Assembly: GCA_964508895.1 (NCBI GenBank)
Contig: CAZDWF010000019.1
Coordinates: 1-38,392 of the forward strand
Length of the DNA: 38,392 nucleotides
Origin: M55B132 sp964508895
GTDB lineage: Bacteria; Bacteroidota; Bacteroidia; Bacteroidales; B18-G4
Reading direction: 5' to 3'
Shown: in pieces, positions 1 through 7,495 of the stretch
How the letters are laid out: each line of letters begins with the position of its first letter
Numbering within the stretch: position 1 is the first letter of the stretch
Notes under the pieces: generated by a model
The model's database searches: none
Told to the model about the DNA's origin: nothing
Seen by the model: the letters and a program-made list of their open reading frames with translations, nothing else
Made by a program: the position numbers and the translations under genes

Positions 1-1
1 A

Positions 2-643
2 AAGTCCGGCATTGTTGGTCGTGAACTTTACCCTTTTGTGAATTACACTATCAATACCACTAAAACAAAAAAAAGAGCTGTACCACGGGATGTGATTGGG
101 CTAATCGAAAACCTATCCTTTGAACAGGGTTCCCGGATTTGGCATGCCCGGAATTACTTTCTGTTTTCCTTTTATTGCATGGGAATAAATTTTGCAGATA
201 TGGCTCATCTCAAAATGAACAATATCATTGAAGGTCGACTGGAGTACAAACGGCAGAAAACAAAGAAAGAATATTCTATAAAAATCTCTCCTCAAATTCA
301 GGATATACTGAGCCATTACATTGCAGAAAAAGATAGTGACGAATATATCTTTCCAATTATTACACGTAAAGGCTCTACCGAGCTTGAGTTTAAGGATATG
401 GCTGAAAAACGCCGGATTTATAACAAGAAGTTGAAGGAAATTGCCAATCTTTGTGAAATCGAGACTAACCTTACAAGCTATGTTGCCCGGCACACCTGGG
501 CTACTGTTGCCAAACATAAAGGGGTGCCAGTGGCGGTGATCAGTGAGGGTATGGGGCATGCTGATGTTAAAACAACGGAGGTTTATCTTGATAGTTTCGA
601 TAAAAGCGTTCTCGATGATTTTAACAAGCTGATAACTGAATAA
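2..643 (+). CDS. Tyrosine recombinase (integrase), 5' end outside window
   Basis: This is the C-terminal catalytic part of a site-specific tyrosine recombinase. The reading frame is open back to base 2 with integrase-like residues, so the GTG at 38 is not a real start and the gene begins outside the window. Counting from that GTG, visible catalytic elements are the box II arginine R151 (YVARHTW), the MGHAD box with H174, and the nucleophile Y183 (TTEVYL). The usual box I arginine position is methionine (M48 in FYCMGINFADMAHL). A missing Arg I is known in some Bacteroidota integrases such as IntDOT, so the enzyme may still be active. The N-terminal core-binding domain is not visible. It lies just upstream of a 619-residue unknown (5 bp gap) and may be the integrase of the mobilization island that follows. 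Confidence 0.9.
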   Translation, partial: KSGIVGRELYPFVNYTINTTKTKKRAVPRDVIGLIENLSFEQGSRIWHARNYFLFSFYCMGINFADMAHLKMNNIIEGRLEYKRQKTKKEYSIKISPQIQDILSHYIAEKDSDEYIFPIITRKGSTELEFKDMAEKRRIYNKKLKEIANLCEIETNLTSYVARHTWATVAKHKGVPVAVISEGMGHADVKTTEVYLDSFDKSVLDDFNKLITE

Positions 644-648
644 CACAT

Positions 649-2508
649 ATGTATAAGTCTCCATATCAAATTGTACGGGAAGAGGTAGCTGCGACTGTTG
701 GTAAGGACGTAAATGAGCTGCATGGTGAGCTACTTGATCCTTCATCATCATTTTCATGGAAAAGACTTCTTGATTTGCTTAATGATAAAATGCGCGGCAA
801 CATAAACAGTATTATTAAAAGTGGGCTTCGCAAAAGAGAGGTGTCATTAACCTTTATTAGCGAGGAGTTTCAAACTGCGGTGCTGAACAATAATCAAGAT
901 AGTTTTATGAAGGTTGATGCATGTGAATTAACCAAGATAGAGCCACTAAAAAGGTTGTTTAGGCATTTAAATGATAACTGGGCTAAAGATTTTGATCCTA
1001 AAACTAAGGATTTCTTCGCAGTGCTAATAGCATTCAATGGGTGGGCAGATTTGTTGACGCTCGAAAAGCCTGTTGAGAAAGAAGATGCTAACGATGTGGT
1101 AAAGCATATTCATTCATTGCGAACGGCTTTTCTCGACATATCAAGAACGGCTTCAAATCTTAATTTAACATTAGATGACATATTGAAATTTCATGGTCTG
1201 TCAGCTGAAGGCGCCGGAGAGGTAATGTATGTAAGGGAGCGGCTTGAAAAATATATCCCTGATGATTTGTTTGAGAAACAAATAGAGACCATTTCAGAAG
1301 AAATAATTGCATCAGATGAGTTAAGTCCGAAACTGAAACTAATTATTGAAACATTTTTATCACATAATAAAGATTTTAATTGGGATTCATATTATAAATC
1401 TATTATTGTAACCTCCTTAGGACTCAGTCTAGGAAAGAAATTTAGTGCAGAGAAAATTCATTACTTAGTACGTTTTATTAACGACGAGCCTGTATGGGGT
1501 GATGTGGAAATAATTGGCAGAGCTATCAGTGGCTTTACTATAGGATTTTTAAAGGCATATAAGAGTAAAGATGCATTACAGAGAATTAAGGAGAAGTTTA
1601 AACTTATAATGCACCGTGACGATGTTTTAACTGCGTTTGGGTATATATTAAGTTCGATAGAAGAGGATAAAAGTGTTTACGTACTAATGAGTCTTTTTAA
1701 AATAGATGTTGATGTAAGAAATATGTTGATCCGGCCGTTTTATTCCATTCGAGATATTCTCTACATAACATTTCTTGAGTTCCACACTGAGGATCATTTT
1801 GTTAAAATATTAGATCGACCAACTTCTGTTCTATCTACTTCTTGTAAACTGTATTTCCTTTCGTTCTTCACAGAGTCAGAGTGTCCAAAACACGTAATGG
1901 GTCTTAAAGGAAACAATATATATATTAATGAGAAGTTCAAGAATTTACCCTCAAAAAAACAGATCTATATTTCAACCACATCATGGATATTTTTTGATCT
2001 ATATTTATATTTAGTCAGCAAACAACAATTAGATTCTTTTGAGGCTGATTCAGAAATAGTTTCTAGGAACGTAGACTTACTAACTGTTGGGTTTGGATAT
2101 CTCATAGATTCATATTTCCCTAGTATTATAAATTGTATCGAGGAAGATGATCTTGATGGAGCCATTGTTTACCTAAATAAAGTTGAGCATTTAAAAATGG
2201 ATGAGCTCAACAAGCTTTGGTATTTTCTACAAAAGATAATTGATGAGAATAGGTTTGATCTGATGCCTGCTATTTGTAAAAACCTGGTGCGGTTGGATGG
2301 AAACAAGGCAAACCATGTTTTTTATGATTCATTAGTTCTCCTATACCAGGATGAATTTGAAAAAGCCCTTTCTCTGCTTCATAAAGTTAATTCCAAGTGT
2401 CATTTTTATGCATTAGCCATTGATTACATCTCGCTAATCTATAAGCATTTAGGAGATTCACATCGGTCTAGTGAATACGCAAACCTCTTTAAAAAGTTAA
2501 CTAAATAG
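649..2508 (+). CDS. Hypothetical protein, mostly helical, 619 aa
   Basis: I do not recognise this protein. It starts at ATG 649, five bases after the integrase stop, which suggests co-transcription. The sequence is rich in Leu, Lys, Glu and Ile with no signal peptide, no long hydrophobic segment and no nucleotide-binding motif that I can see, so a cytoplasmic helical protein is likely. The last ~60 residues, with alternating small and aromatic positions (LYQDEFEKALSLL, then YALAIDYISLIYKHLGD), resemble a TPR-like helical hairpin. Position next to an integrase suggests an accessory gene of a mobile element. No function is proposed. Confidence 0.7.
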   Translation: MYKSPYQIVREEVAATVGKDVNELHGELLDPSSSFSWKRLLDLLNDKMRGNINSIIKSGLRKREVSLTFISEEFQTAVLNNNQDSFMKVDACELTKIEPLKRLFRHLNDNWAKDFDPKTKDFFAVLIAFNGWADLLTLEKPVEKEDANDVVKHIHSLRTAFLDISRTASNLNLTLDDILKFHGLSAEGAGEVMYVRERLEKYIPDDLFEKQIETISEEIIASDELSPKLKLIIETFLSHNKDFNWDSYYKSIIVTSLGLSLGKKFSAEKIHYLVRFINDEPVWGDVEIIGRAISGFTIGFLKAYKSKDALQRIKEKFKLIMHRDDVLTAFGYILSSIEEDKSVYVLMSLFKIDVDVRNMLIRPFYSIRDILYITFLEFHTEDHFVKILDRPTSVLSTSCKLYFLSFFTESECPKHVMGLKGNNIYINEKFKNLPSKKQIYISTTSWIFFDLYLYLVSKQQLDSFEADSEIVSRNVDLLTVGFGYLIDSYFPSIINCIEEDDLDGAIVYLNKVEHLKMDELNKLWYFLQKIIDENRFDLMPAICKNLVRLDGNKANHVFYDSLVLLYQDEFEKALSLLHKVNSKCHFYALAIDYISLIYKHLGDSHRSSEYANLFKKLTK

Positions 2509-2602
2509 CCTGAATGCCTGAACGCACTGTGGTTGTCTATAATCCTTTTTTCTTTTCTGAGTAAAAGGGCACTAATTGATACTTATTACGGTACTATTTC
2601 GG

Positions 2603-2634
2603 TTTTCTCATTCACTTTCCTAAATATAATTTTG
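2603..2634 (+). promoter_or_regulatory. Candidate Bacteroidota-type promoter
   Basis: TAATTTTG at 2627-2634 matches the Bacteroidota -7 consensus TAnnTTTG. A weak -33-like TTTTC lies at 2603-2607, about 20 bases upstream. The pair would give a transcript starting near 2640, just before the 38-residue ORF at 2660 and the operon beginning at 2845. The -33 box is imperfect, so this is a motif match only. Confidence 0.4.
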
Positions 2635-2659
2635 CTTCAAATCATTTAAAACAAGAAAA

Positions 2660-2776
2660 ATGAAAACAAAAGCAAATGAATCTATATGGGCAAAAAACAA
2701 GGTGTTCTTTATTACGCATCTAATTATATATGCATACCTCACTTTGTTAATTGTGCTTATCCAATTTGCTGTATAA
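2660..2776 (+). CDS. Small single-span membrane protein, 38 aa
   Basis: A short ORF starts at ATG 2660 and stops at TAA 2774. It encodes a charged N-terminus of about 14 residues followed by a continuous hydrophobic stretch from about residue 16 (FFITHLIIYAYLTLLIVLIQ), long enough for one membrane span with the N-terminus inside. The ATG follows an A-rich leader and a promoter-like TAnnTTTG box 26 bases upstream. It could be a leader peptide or small membrane protein of the operon that follows. No homologue is recognised and it may be a chance ORF. Confidence 0.4.
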   Translation: MKTKANESIWAKNKVFFITHLIIYAYLTLLIVLIQFAV

Positions 2777-2798
2777 AGCCGACAGATCTGAATCAACA

Positions 2799-2814
2799 TA
2801 AAACCATGGTTTTA
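2799..2814. promoter_or_regulatory. 16-bp perfect palindrome upstream of the mobilization operon
   Basis: TAAAACCATGGTTTTA is a perfect 16-bp palindrome 31 bases before the first operon start (2845). Symmetry of this kind fits a dimeric repressor operator. It is followed by an AT-rich stretch, so a weak terminator for the preceding small ORF is the alternative. No repressor has been tied to it. Confidence 0.35.
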
Positions 2815-2844
2815 ATTTTTATTAACTATTAAAAATCATTCGTT

Positions 2845-3423
2845 ATGATTATTAGAGATTTTTTAATTCGTGATTTGGGAGATCAAAATTATCTTCCCGA
2901 TTATTTAAGGATCAAATCACAAATGATCCCTGGTGCATATAAAGGTATCCTCTTAGGTGGGGATAAAACAGAAACCGAAGAAATTAAGCCTGGAATTCTC
3001 AGAAATTCAGAAAGTGTCGAACCCGCAATTCTTAGAGGGGGGGAGGCTGCTGAGGAGATTAAACCTGGCGTCCTACGTATTGAGTATACTCCAGCTACTT
3101 ACAGAACGAAATGTGGAAGGGGTGTGTATAAATTCCGGTATGTTGATCTCGGAAATTACTTCGAGATAGATATCCTTTCACAACCTTCTTATAATGGAAG
3201 AAGTTTTGGAGGTCATATTACACATCGATTGTCCTCCTCCAGAGGGGGATATAAAATTTGCATTGCATCTCCTCATGTCCCAAAAACAATAGATGTGGCA
3301 AAGAAGATGAGCACCGAATGGAGTGACTTAACGCAGACCTATATCAATACAGGGAAAACAATTGATAAACAATTGATGGAAAAGGAGAATAGTAAGAGTC
3401 TGTGGAAAAAAATCATTGGGTAA
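2845..3423 (+). CDS. Hypothetical protein, candidate E2-like partner of JAMM/E1 cassette
   Basis: First gene of a rightward operon that continues with a JAMM protease and an E1-like enzyme. I do not recognise a named family. Residues about 32-80 form a linker with repeated motifs: GILLGG (34-39), EEIKPGILR (45-53), VEPAILRGG (58-66), EEIKPGVLR (70-78). Residues 105-140 (YFEIDI, then HITHR at 124-128, then ICI with C139) resemble the strand-His-Cys order of E2 conjugating enzymes, where an HPN-type motif precedes the catalytic cysteine. The C-terminal tail (about 144-175) is helical, with WSDLTQTYINTG. The E2 reading is my inference from this motif order and from the neighbours. The LLGG and LRGG motifs recall ubiquitin tails but could be coincidental. 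It could equally be a substrate or adaptor. Confidence 0.6.
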   Translation: MIIRDFLIRDLGDQNYLPDYLRIKSQMIPGAYKGILLGGDKTETEEIKPGILRNSESVEPAILRGGEAAEEIKPGVLRIEYTPATYRTKCGRGVYKFRYVDLGNYFEIDILSQPSYNGRSFGGHITHRLSSSRGGYKICIASPHVPKTIDVAKKMSTEWSDLTQTYINTGKTIDKQLMEKENSKSLWKKIIG

Positions 3424-3458
3424 GGGTGGTGCCCTTTTTAATAAAGATAGGAGGTATT

Positions 3459-4163
3459 ATGAATAACAATAATATTCCCCCAATGAGGGTAACTCAAGAT
3501 GCGTTTTTCGACATGATAAATTTCGTTGGCTCAAAAAGAGCTGAATCTGGAGGGTTTCTTTTTGGATATGACTACGATCATGTATTAAGAAGGTTTGTCC
3601 CGGATAAAAAAGCTACAACTACTAGTGCATCTTATGCAATTGATGCGGATGGGATGAATCCTATTATTCAGAAGCTGTGGAAAAAAGAGCAGCTCCAAAC
3701 AAAAGGAATTATTCATTCACATCCCCCGGGATCAACAAAGTTAAGTGGGGCTGATATTAGGTACTTTAATGACCTGCGAACCTACGTTAAAAGAAAATAT
3801 TGGTTTGCTCCTTTGGTACAAACAATACCTGACGGAGGTCTAAAGGTGTTTCCCTTTGTTTTTATTGAGGGTTCTGATCAGCCATATCCGACTAAGCTGG
3901 AGGTTGTTTCTAACGATTATAATGAAACAATTAATGAAAGTAGCAAAATAAAGAAAGAATCAAAATTAGAACCTAAGGCAAAGCAGGATTTGATTATAGT
4001 ATTAAATCAGTCCTATTTTCCACAAGCCAGTGCTAAATCAAAAACAACTGAAATTTCACTGGTTGTCCTAGCAACTATGGCAGTAATTGCCATGGTTTAC
4101 TTTGGTACTCTTTACGGATTACCAACATTTATCAGTTTAATTCATAAAATTTTTGGAATATGA
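3459..4163 (+). CDS. JAMM/JAB (MPN) metalloprotease with C-terminal membrane anchor
   Basis: A Zn-dependent JAMM domain protein, the fold of deubiquitinases and of prokaryotic ubiquitin-like processing proteases. The complete motif is present: E29 (AESGG), H86-S-H88, S96 and D99 (HSHPPG through SGAD), in the canonical HxHx7SxxD spacing. I chose ATG 3459 because AGGAGG lies at 3449-3454. An upstream in-frame start at 3402 would lie inside the previous gene and adds an unrelated N-terminus. Residues 136-195 are a polar linker, and about 198-217 are a hydrophobic span near the C-terminus, so the catalytic domain is likely tethered to the inner membrane facing the cytosol. It overlaps the E1 gene by 4 bp (ATGA), implying translational coupling. 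Substrate unknown. Confidence 0.85.
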   Translation: MNNNNIPPMRVTQDAFFDMINFVGSKRAESGGFLFGYDYDHVLRRFVPDKKATTTSASYAIDADGMNPIIQKLWKKEQLQTKGIIHSHPPGSTKLSGADIRYFNDLRTYVKRKYWFAPLVQTIPDGGLKVFPFVFIEGSDQPYPTKLEVVSNDYNETINESSKIKKESKLEPKAKQDLIIVLNQSYFPQASAKSKTTEISLVVLATMAVIAMVYFGTLYGLPTFISLIHKIFGI

Positions 4164-5071
4164 AAATAACAGATTATTCAAGAATAGAAGGAGCAGTCGA
4201 TGTACGACTGCTCCAAAACATGCATTTAATCGGTATCGGATCTGGTGGGGCGTTTTCCTTTTATGAAAACATGGTTCGTTCCGGGGTGAGAAAGCTTACA
4301 GTCCTCGATATCGATAATGTGGATGAAACCAATATCGTCCGACAGGGTTTCTTTCCTGATCAGATAGGACAACCAAAGGTCGAAGCTTTGGAAGACCATC
4401 TTAGAAAACTGAATCCTGATATTGAGTTTACGGGAATAACAAAAAACTTCCTGGAAATGTCTCGTGAGGAGCAGGATGCCGTTTTTGGAGACGCAGATAT
4501 TTTTTGCTTCTTTACCGATTCTTTCCCTGCTCAAAGTGCCGGGAACTTGCTGGCATTACGCTATGGCAAGCCAGCTATCTGGGCGGGTTTTTATGAAAAA
4601 TCGCAATGTGCCGAAATAGTCTTTTGGATTCCGGGTGTTACACCAGCTTGTTTTCGTTGTGCGGTTAGCCCGCGGTATGTTGCCCAGGCAAATGCTCCTG
4701 AGGAAATAAAAGCTTCTTCTCATTTAAATACGTTTTCCCATTGTCAGTTGCTTGATGGCTTTTGCGGATTATTGGTAAAAGCCATCCTGCACAATGATAC
4801 GCAAGGATTTGAATTTTCTAACTGGTTCGGAAAGAGCTGGGATAGGAATTTGATCCAGTTCAAAATTCATCCTGATCATAGTAATCAGGAGGGTAATTTG
4901 TTCCAGAGAATACTTCTACCTACTGGAGGACGAGCATTCACTTTTAATACCCTTTGGTTAAAGATCGAGCCTGATAAGCCACCGAAATACCCCCAATGTC
5001 CCGACTGCGGGGGTGATGGTCGGTTGCTTCATCCTGTGGAGTCATTCAACTTAAAACCCAGGAGGGCTTAG
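4160..5071 (+). CDS. E1-like ThiF/MoeB-family adenylating enzyme
   Basis: ThiF/E1 enzymes adenylate the C-terminal glycine of ubiquitin-like or sulfur-carrier proteins. The Rossmann ATP site is visible as GIGSGG at 25-30, followed by the acidic D50/D52 (VLDIDNVD) and N58/R61 of the E1 core. Two CxxC pairs, C164/C167 and C280/C283, form the usual zinc knuckle. C150 and C195 are candidate catalytic cysteines, but I cannot choose between them. At 303 residues it is a single-domain prokaryotic E1, without rhodanese or UFD extensions. Overlap with the JAMM gene and lack of any thiamine or molybdopterin gene nearby point to a protein-conjugation or processing role rather than cofactor synthesis. 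A PRTRC-type ThiF is the nearest known analogue, but the other PRTRC genes are absent. Confidence 0.9.
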   Translation: MKITDYSRIEGAVDVRLLQNMHLIGIGSGGAFSFYENMVRSGVRKLTVLDIDNVDETNIVRQGFFPDQIGQPKVEALEDHLRKLNPDIEFTGITKNFLEMSREEQDAVFGDADIFCFFTDSFPAQSAGNLLALRYGKPAIWAGFYEKSQCAEIVFWIPGVTPACFRCAVSPRYVAQANAPEEIKASSHLNTFSHCQLLDGFCGLLVKAILHNDTQGFEFSNWFGKSWDRNLIQFKIHPDHSNQEGNLFQRILLPTGGRAFTFNTLWLKIEPDKPPKYPQCPDCGGDGRLLHPVESFNLKPRRA

Positions 5072-5073
5072 AA

Positions 5074-5331
5074 ATGGAAGTAATAATGATAGAATCTGAG
5101 GCTTTCTATGCCCTGATTGATGAAGTTGTAAAACATATTCAGCCTCATGAAAAAGAGCGATGGATCTCTGAGGAGGAAGCTCTCGATATTCTGAACATAA
5201 GGAAAACTCGACTTTGGGAACTACGAAAAAACGGAGATATCCGATACTCGCAGCCTTCTCGCAAGATCATACTTTATGATCGTGAAAGCTTAATGGAATA
5301 CATTGAAAAACACGCAAAAAACACATTCTGA
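5074..5331 (+). CDS. Helix-turn-helix DNA-binding protein (excisionase/MerR-like HTH_17)
   Basis: An 85-residue protein with a winged-helix domain of the excisionase type: WISEEEALDILNIRKTRLWE at about 34-53 forms helix-turn-helix, followed by RKNGDIRYSQ and the wing RKIILYDRESLMEYI. Start ATG 5074 is preceded by AGGAGG at 5060-5065, and the gene begins two bases after the E1 stop. Proteins like this serve as recombination directionality factors or regulators in Bacteroidota conjugative elements. Either role is possible here. The HTH call is firm; the function is inferred. Confidence 0.8.
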   Translation: MEVIMIESEAFYALIDEVVKHIQPHEKERWISEEEALDILNIRKTRLWELRKNGDIRYSQPSRKIILYDRESLMEYIEKHAKNTF

Positions 5332-5603
5332 TGGAATCAAAAGAAGTTAAGATCAACAATGTGGTTGCTTACCGTTCCGGTTTTAATACCGGCTATACAT
5401 TGGGCAAATTGAATAAATCCCAGCGTTTGGATTGGGCAACACGCAGCATAGCAGAAAAGAATCCTCACGATTCATTTTGCTTTGGGCTGTTAAAAGGATA
5501 CCACCAGGCTGAGCGTGAAATGAGTCAATCAAAGGATCAACGAATGACTGATCTGGAGAACATCAACAAGAACAAACCGAAAGAAAAAGGTTTGGAGCGA
5601 TAA
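5331..5603 (+). CDS. Small hypothetical protein of the mobilization operon, 90 aa
   Basis: The ATG overlaps the stop of the HTH gene by one base (tgATGg), so it is translationally coupled. The product has a Gly/Tyr-rich segment (YRSGFNTGYTLGKLNKSQ) and a second aromatic patch (FCFGLLKGYHQAERE), then a charged, likely disordered tail rich in Lys and Asn. No signal peptide, membrane span or known motif is visible. I do not recognise it. Operon position suggests an accessory role in the mobile element. Confidence 0.6.
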   Translation: MESKEVKINNVVAYRSGFNTGYTLGKLNKSQRLDWATRSIAEKNPHDSFCFGLLKGYHQAEREMSQSKDQRMTDLENINKNKPKEKGLER

Positions 5604-5668
5604 AATAAATTTCTTGAAACCGGGGTGGGTGTGATAAATTCCTGCCCCTTAATTTTTAATTCATTTAC

Positions 5669-6058
5669 ATGAAGCTCATTACGAAACAAATCGCAGAACG
5701 GTTCAGCCAGGTTGGAAGCCAGGAAAACAGTTTTAATCCTATCTGTTTAGCAAAATTCTTTTCCCCTGTTGGATCGGCTACCTGGTATGCCTTGGAATAT
5801 GACCCAGATTCAAATATCTGCTTTGGTTATGTTAAGGGGCTGGTTCCCGGGGGTGACGAATTGGGTTACTTTTCAATTGATGAATTGGAATCGGTTAAAC
5901 TACCTATGGGGCTTTCCATTGAAAGAGATATGTATTTCCAGGAAAAACCATTGGTCGAAGAAGTTCCAGAGCTAAAGCAGTTCTACGAACGAATGAAAAA
6001 AACCCAGGAGATTGAAACTAGCAAATCACAAAACAAAGAGCAGTACCGGGAACTGTAG
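5669..6058 (+). CDS. DUF2958 domain protein
   Basis: The 129-residue product matches the DUF2958 pattern: an N-terminal LITKQIAERF segment, then AKFFSPVGSATWYALEYDPD, FGYVKGL, and the hallmark ELGYFSIDELESV followed by GLSIERDMYF. DUF2958 proteins are common in plasmids and conjugative islands and have no established biochemical role. It starts at ATG 5669, 65 bases after the preceding gene. The C-terminal 25 residues are polar and probably disordered. Confidence 0.8.
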   Translation: MKLITKQIAERFSQVGSQENSFNPICLAKFFSPVGSATWYALEYDPDSNICFGYVKGLVPGGDELGYFSIDELESVKLPMGLSIERDMYFQEKPLVEEVPELKQFYERMKKTQEIETSKSQNKEQYREL

Positions 6059-6075
6059 AAAATATTTCGGGGATA

Positions 6076-6098
6076 GTGGAAGTGCTGCTAGGTTCCAC
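6076..6098. other. Inverted repeat before mobC, weak oriT candidate
   Basis: GTGGAA (6076-6081) and TTCCAC (6093-6098) form a 6-bp stem with an 11-base spacer, in the 67-bp gap just upstream of mobC and the relaxase gene. Relaxase-associated oriT sites often carry a short inverted repeat in exactly this position. No nick-site consensus is recognised, so this is a location-based suggestion. A translational leader hairpin is the alternative. Confidence 0.25.
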
Positions 6099-6125
6099 CG
6101 TCCATAATCATTAATCAATTTACAC

Positions 6126-6596
6126 ATGGAATCACAATCCGAATTTTTGGCGCGCAAGGGTGTTTTTTCTGACTCCGCTCCTGAAGTTATTGAGGAGGCC
6201 AAAAAACAGTACCGTCAACAATACCTCAAAGAAAAACAAAAAGAATTTCGTGAAACGCATATTCGTAAAGAGCTTTTCCTGACAAAAAAGGAGTTTGGTT
6301 TTCTCAAGCATCACGCTGAAAAGCATCAGATAAAGCTTTCTCGCTTTATTAAAAATGCGGCAATCGCTTATCTTAAAAATGAATATCTCCTCCCGGATGA
6401 TACACAGGTGCGAAACCTTGAACTTGAAACTCGTAGGATTGGCAACCTTATGAACCAGATCGTGCGTCATATCCACGCTTCTGAGTGCATTACCGATGAT
6501 GATGTTCGCATGATGAAACTACAGCTCCAGGCTTTGGAACAAAAGATTTCATCTGCCCTGAGAAATCCTCAAAAAGTCGGAGGAGATGATCTATGA
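6126..6596 (+). CDS. MobC-like relaxosome accessory protein
   Basis: A 156-residue basic protein with a ribbon-helix-helix-like segment (RKELFLTKKEFGFLKHHAEK, then LSRFIKNAAIAYL) followed by the MobC signature region (RNLELETRRIGNLMNQIVRHIH) and a C-terminal helix. MobC/BmgB-type proteins bind oriT and help the relaxase open the DNA strands. The stop overlaps the relaxase start by 4 bp (ATGA), a classic mobC-mobA arrangement. The N-terminal 45 residues are highly charged and likely coiled. Confidence 0.85.
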   Translation: MESQSEFLARKGVFSDSAPEVIEEAKKQYRQQYLKEKQKEFRETHIRKELFLTKKEFGFLKHHAEKHQIKLSRFIKNAAIAYLKNEYLLPDDTQVRNLELETRRIGNLMNQIVRHIHASECITDDDVRMMKLQLQALEQKISSALRNPQKVGGDDL

Positions 6597-7465
6597 TCAT
6601 AAAATCCTCAAAATACAGGCGTAGAAGATTCAGAAAGCTTGCTGAATATATCCTTTCAGATAAGGGACGTGCCAAGGATGATAATATTCTTACTATTTAT
6701 CATAACCTACACTCCGCTAATCTTGATGGGATCGTGAAAGAATTCCAGGAAAATGATCAATACCGAAGGAAACGTAAAAATGGGGTTGTCCTCTTTCATG
6801 AAATCATTGGCTTTCATGTTGAAAACAGTGATGACCTCTCCCCGGAAATTTTAGAAAAAGTTGCCCGGTACTTTATCCATCTCAGGGGTGAAAATGCACT
6901 TTGTCTGGCCAAAGTTCACGTCCATGAAAATCATATTCACATACATTTCATGTTCAGTGCCAACGAAGTGCGTTCTTCAAAGGGATTACGATTAGATAAC
7001 AAACAGTTCCGACAGATCCGCCTGGATATGGAAGAATTCCAGATTGAGAATTTCCCTCAGTTGGAGCAAAGCATTGTGTATCTCAATAAATGGCAAAAAG
7101 ATCGCTTAGTAGAAAAAGACACTTCAAAAACCACTGACAAGGAATTCCAGCTCAAAAAAAGAATCGGAAAAGGGTCTCAAAAAGATAGAGTTAGCCAGCT
7201 GGTGCAGGAATGCTTTTCTGCTTCCTCTTCAAGGGATGACTTTTTCAGAAGGATTATTGATCATGGGATAAGCCTTTACCGATACCGGAACAACAAAGTA
7301 AACGGGGTGCTCTTTGGTGGCAGGAAGTACCGATTCAGGACGCTCAGTATTTCCGATAGACAAATGGAGCTTCTTTCTAAAAATGCCTCACGTATTGATG
7401 AACTCGAAAGAATAATGAAACAAAAAGAACAATCACGATCTAAAGATTTTGGATTGGATCGATAA
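6593..7465 (+). CDS. Relaxase / mobilization nuclease
   Basis: Relaxases nick one DNA strand at oriT and remain covalently attached through a tyrosine during transfer. The metal-binding three-histidine motif is visible at H114-I-H116-I-H118 (HENHIHIHFMF). Y19 in the N-terminal LAEYIL segment is the likely catalytic tyrosine. The ~290-residue length covers the nuclease domain plus a short basic tail, with no primase or helicase extension. The basic N-terminus (YRRRRFRK) fits DNA binding. It sits between mobC (4-bp overlap) and the coupling-protein gene, completing a minimal mobilization set. Confidence 0.9.
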   Translation: MIIKSSKYRRRRFRKLAEYILSDKGRAKDDNILTIYHNLHSANLDGIVKEFQENDQYRRKRKNGVVLFHEIIGFHVENSDDLSPEILEKVARYFIHLRGENALCLAKVHVHENHIHIHFMFSANEVRSSKGLRLDNKQFRQIRLDMEEFQIENFPQLEQSIVYLNKWQKDRLVEKDTSKTTDKEFQLKKRIGKGSQKDRVSQLVQECFSASSSRDDFFRRIIDHGISLYRYRNNKVNGVLFGGRKYRFRTLSISDRQMELLSKNASRIDELERIMKQKEQSRSKDFGLDR

Positions 7466-7495
7466 ACAAATTACAAACCTTCAAAATATAGAGCT

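Noticed and set aside
3402..3458. Longer N-terminus for the JAMM protein
   Set aside because: It overlaps the preceding gene, while AGGAGG at 3449-3454 marks the start at 3459.
2845..5071. Full PRTRC or CBASS type II system
   Set aside because: No ParB, no separate ubiquitin-like protein, no CD-NTase or effector gene is present; only the E1 and JAMM parts are shared.
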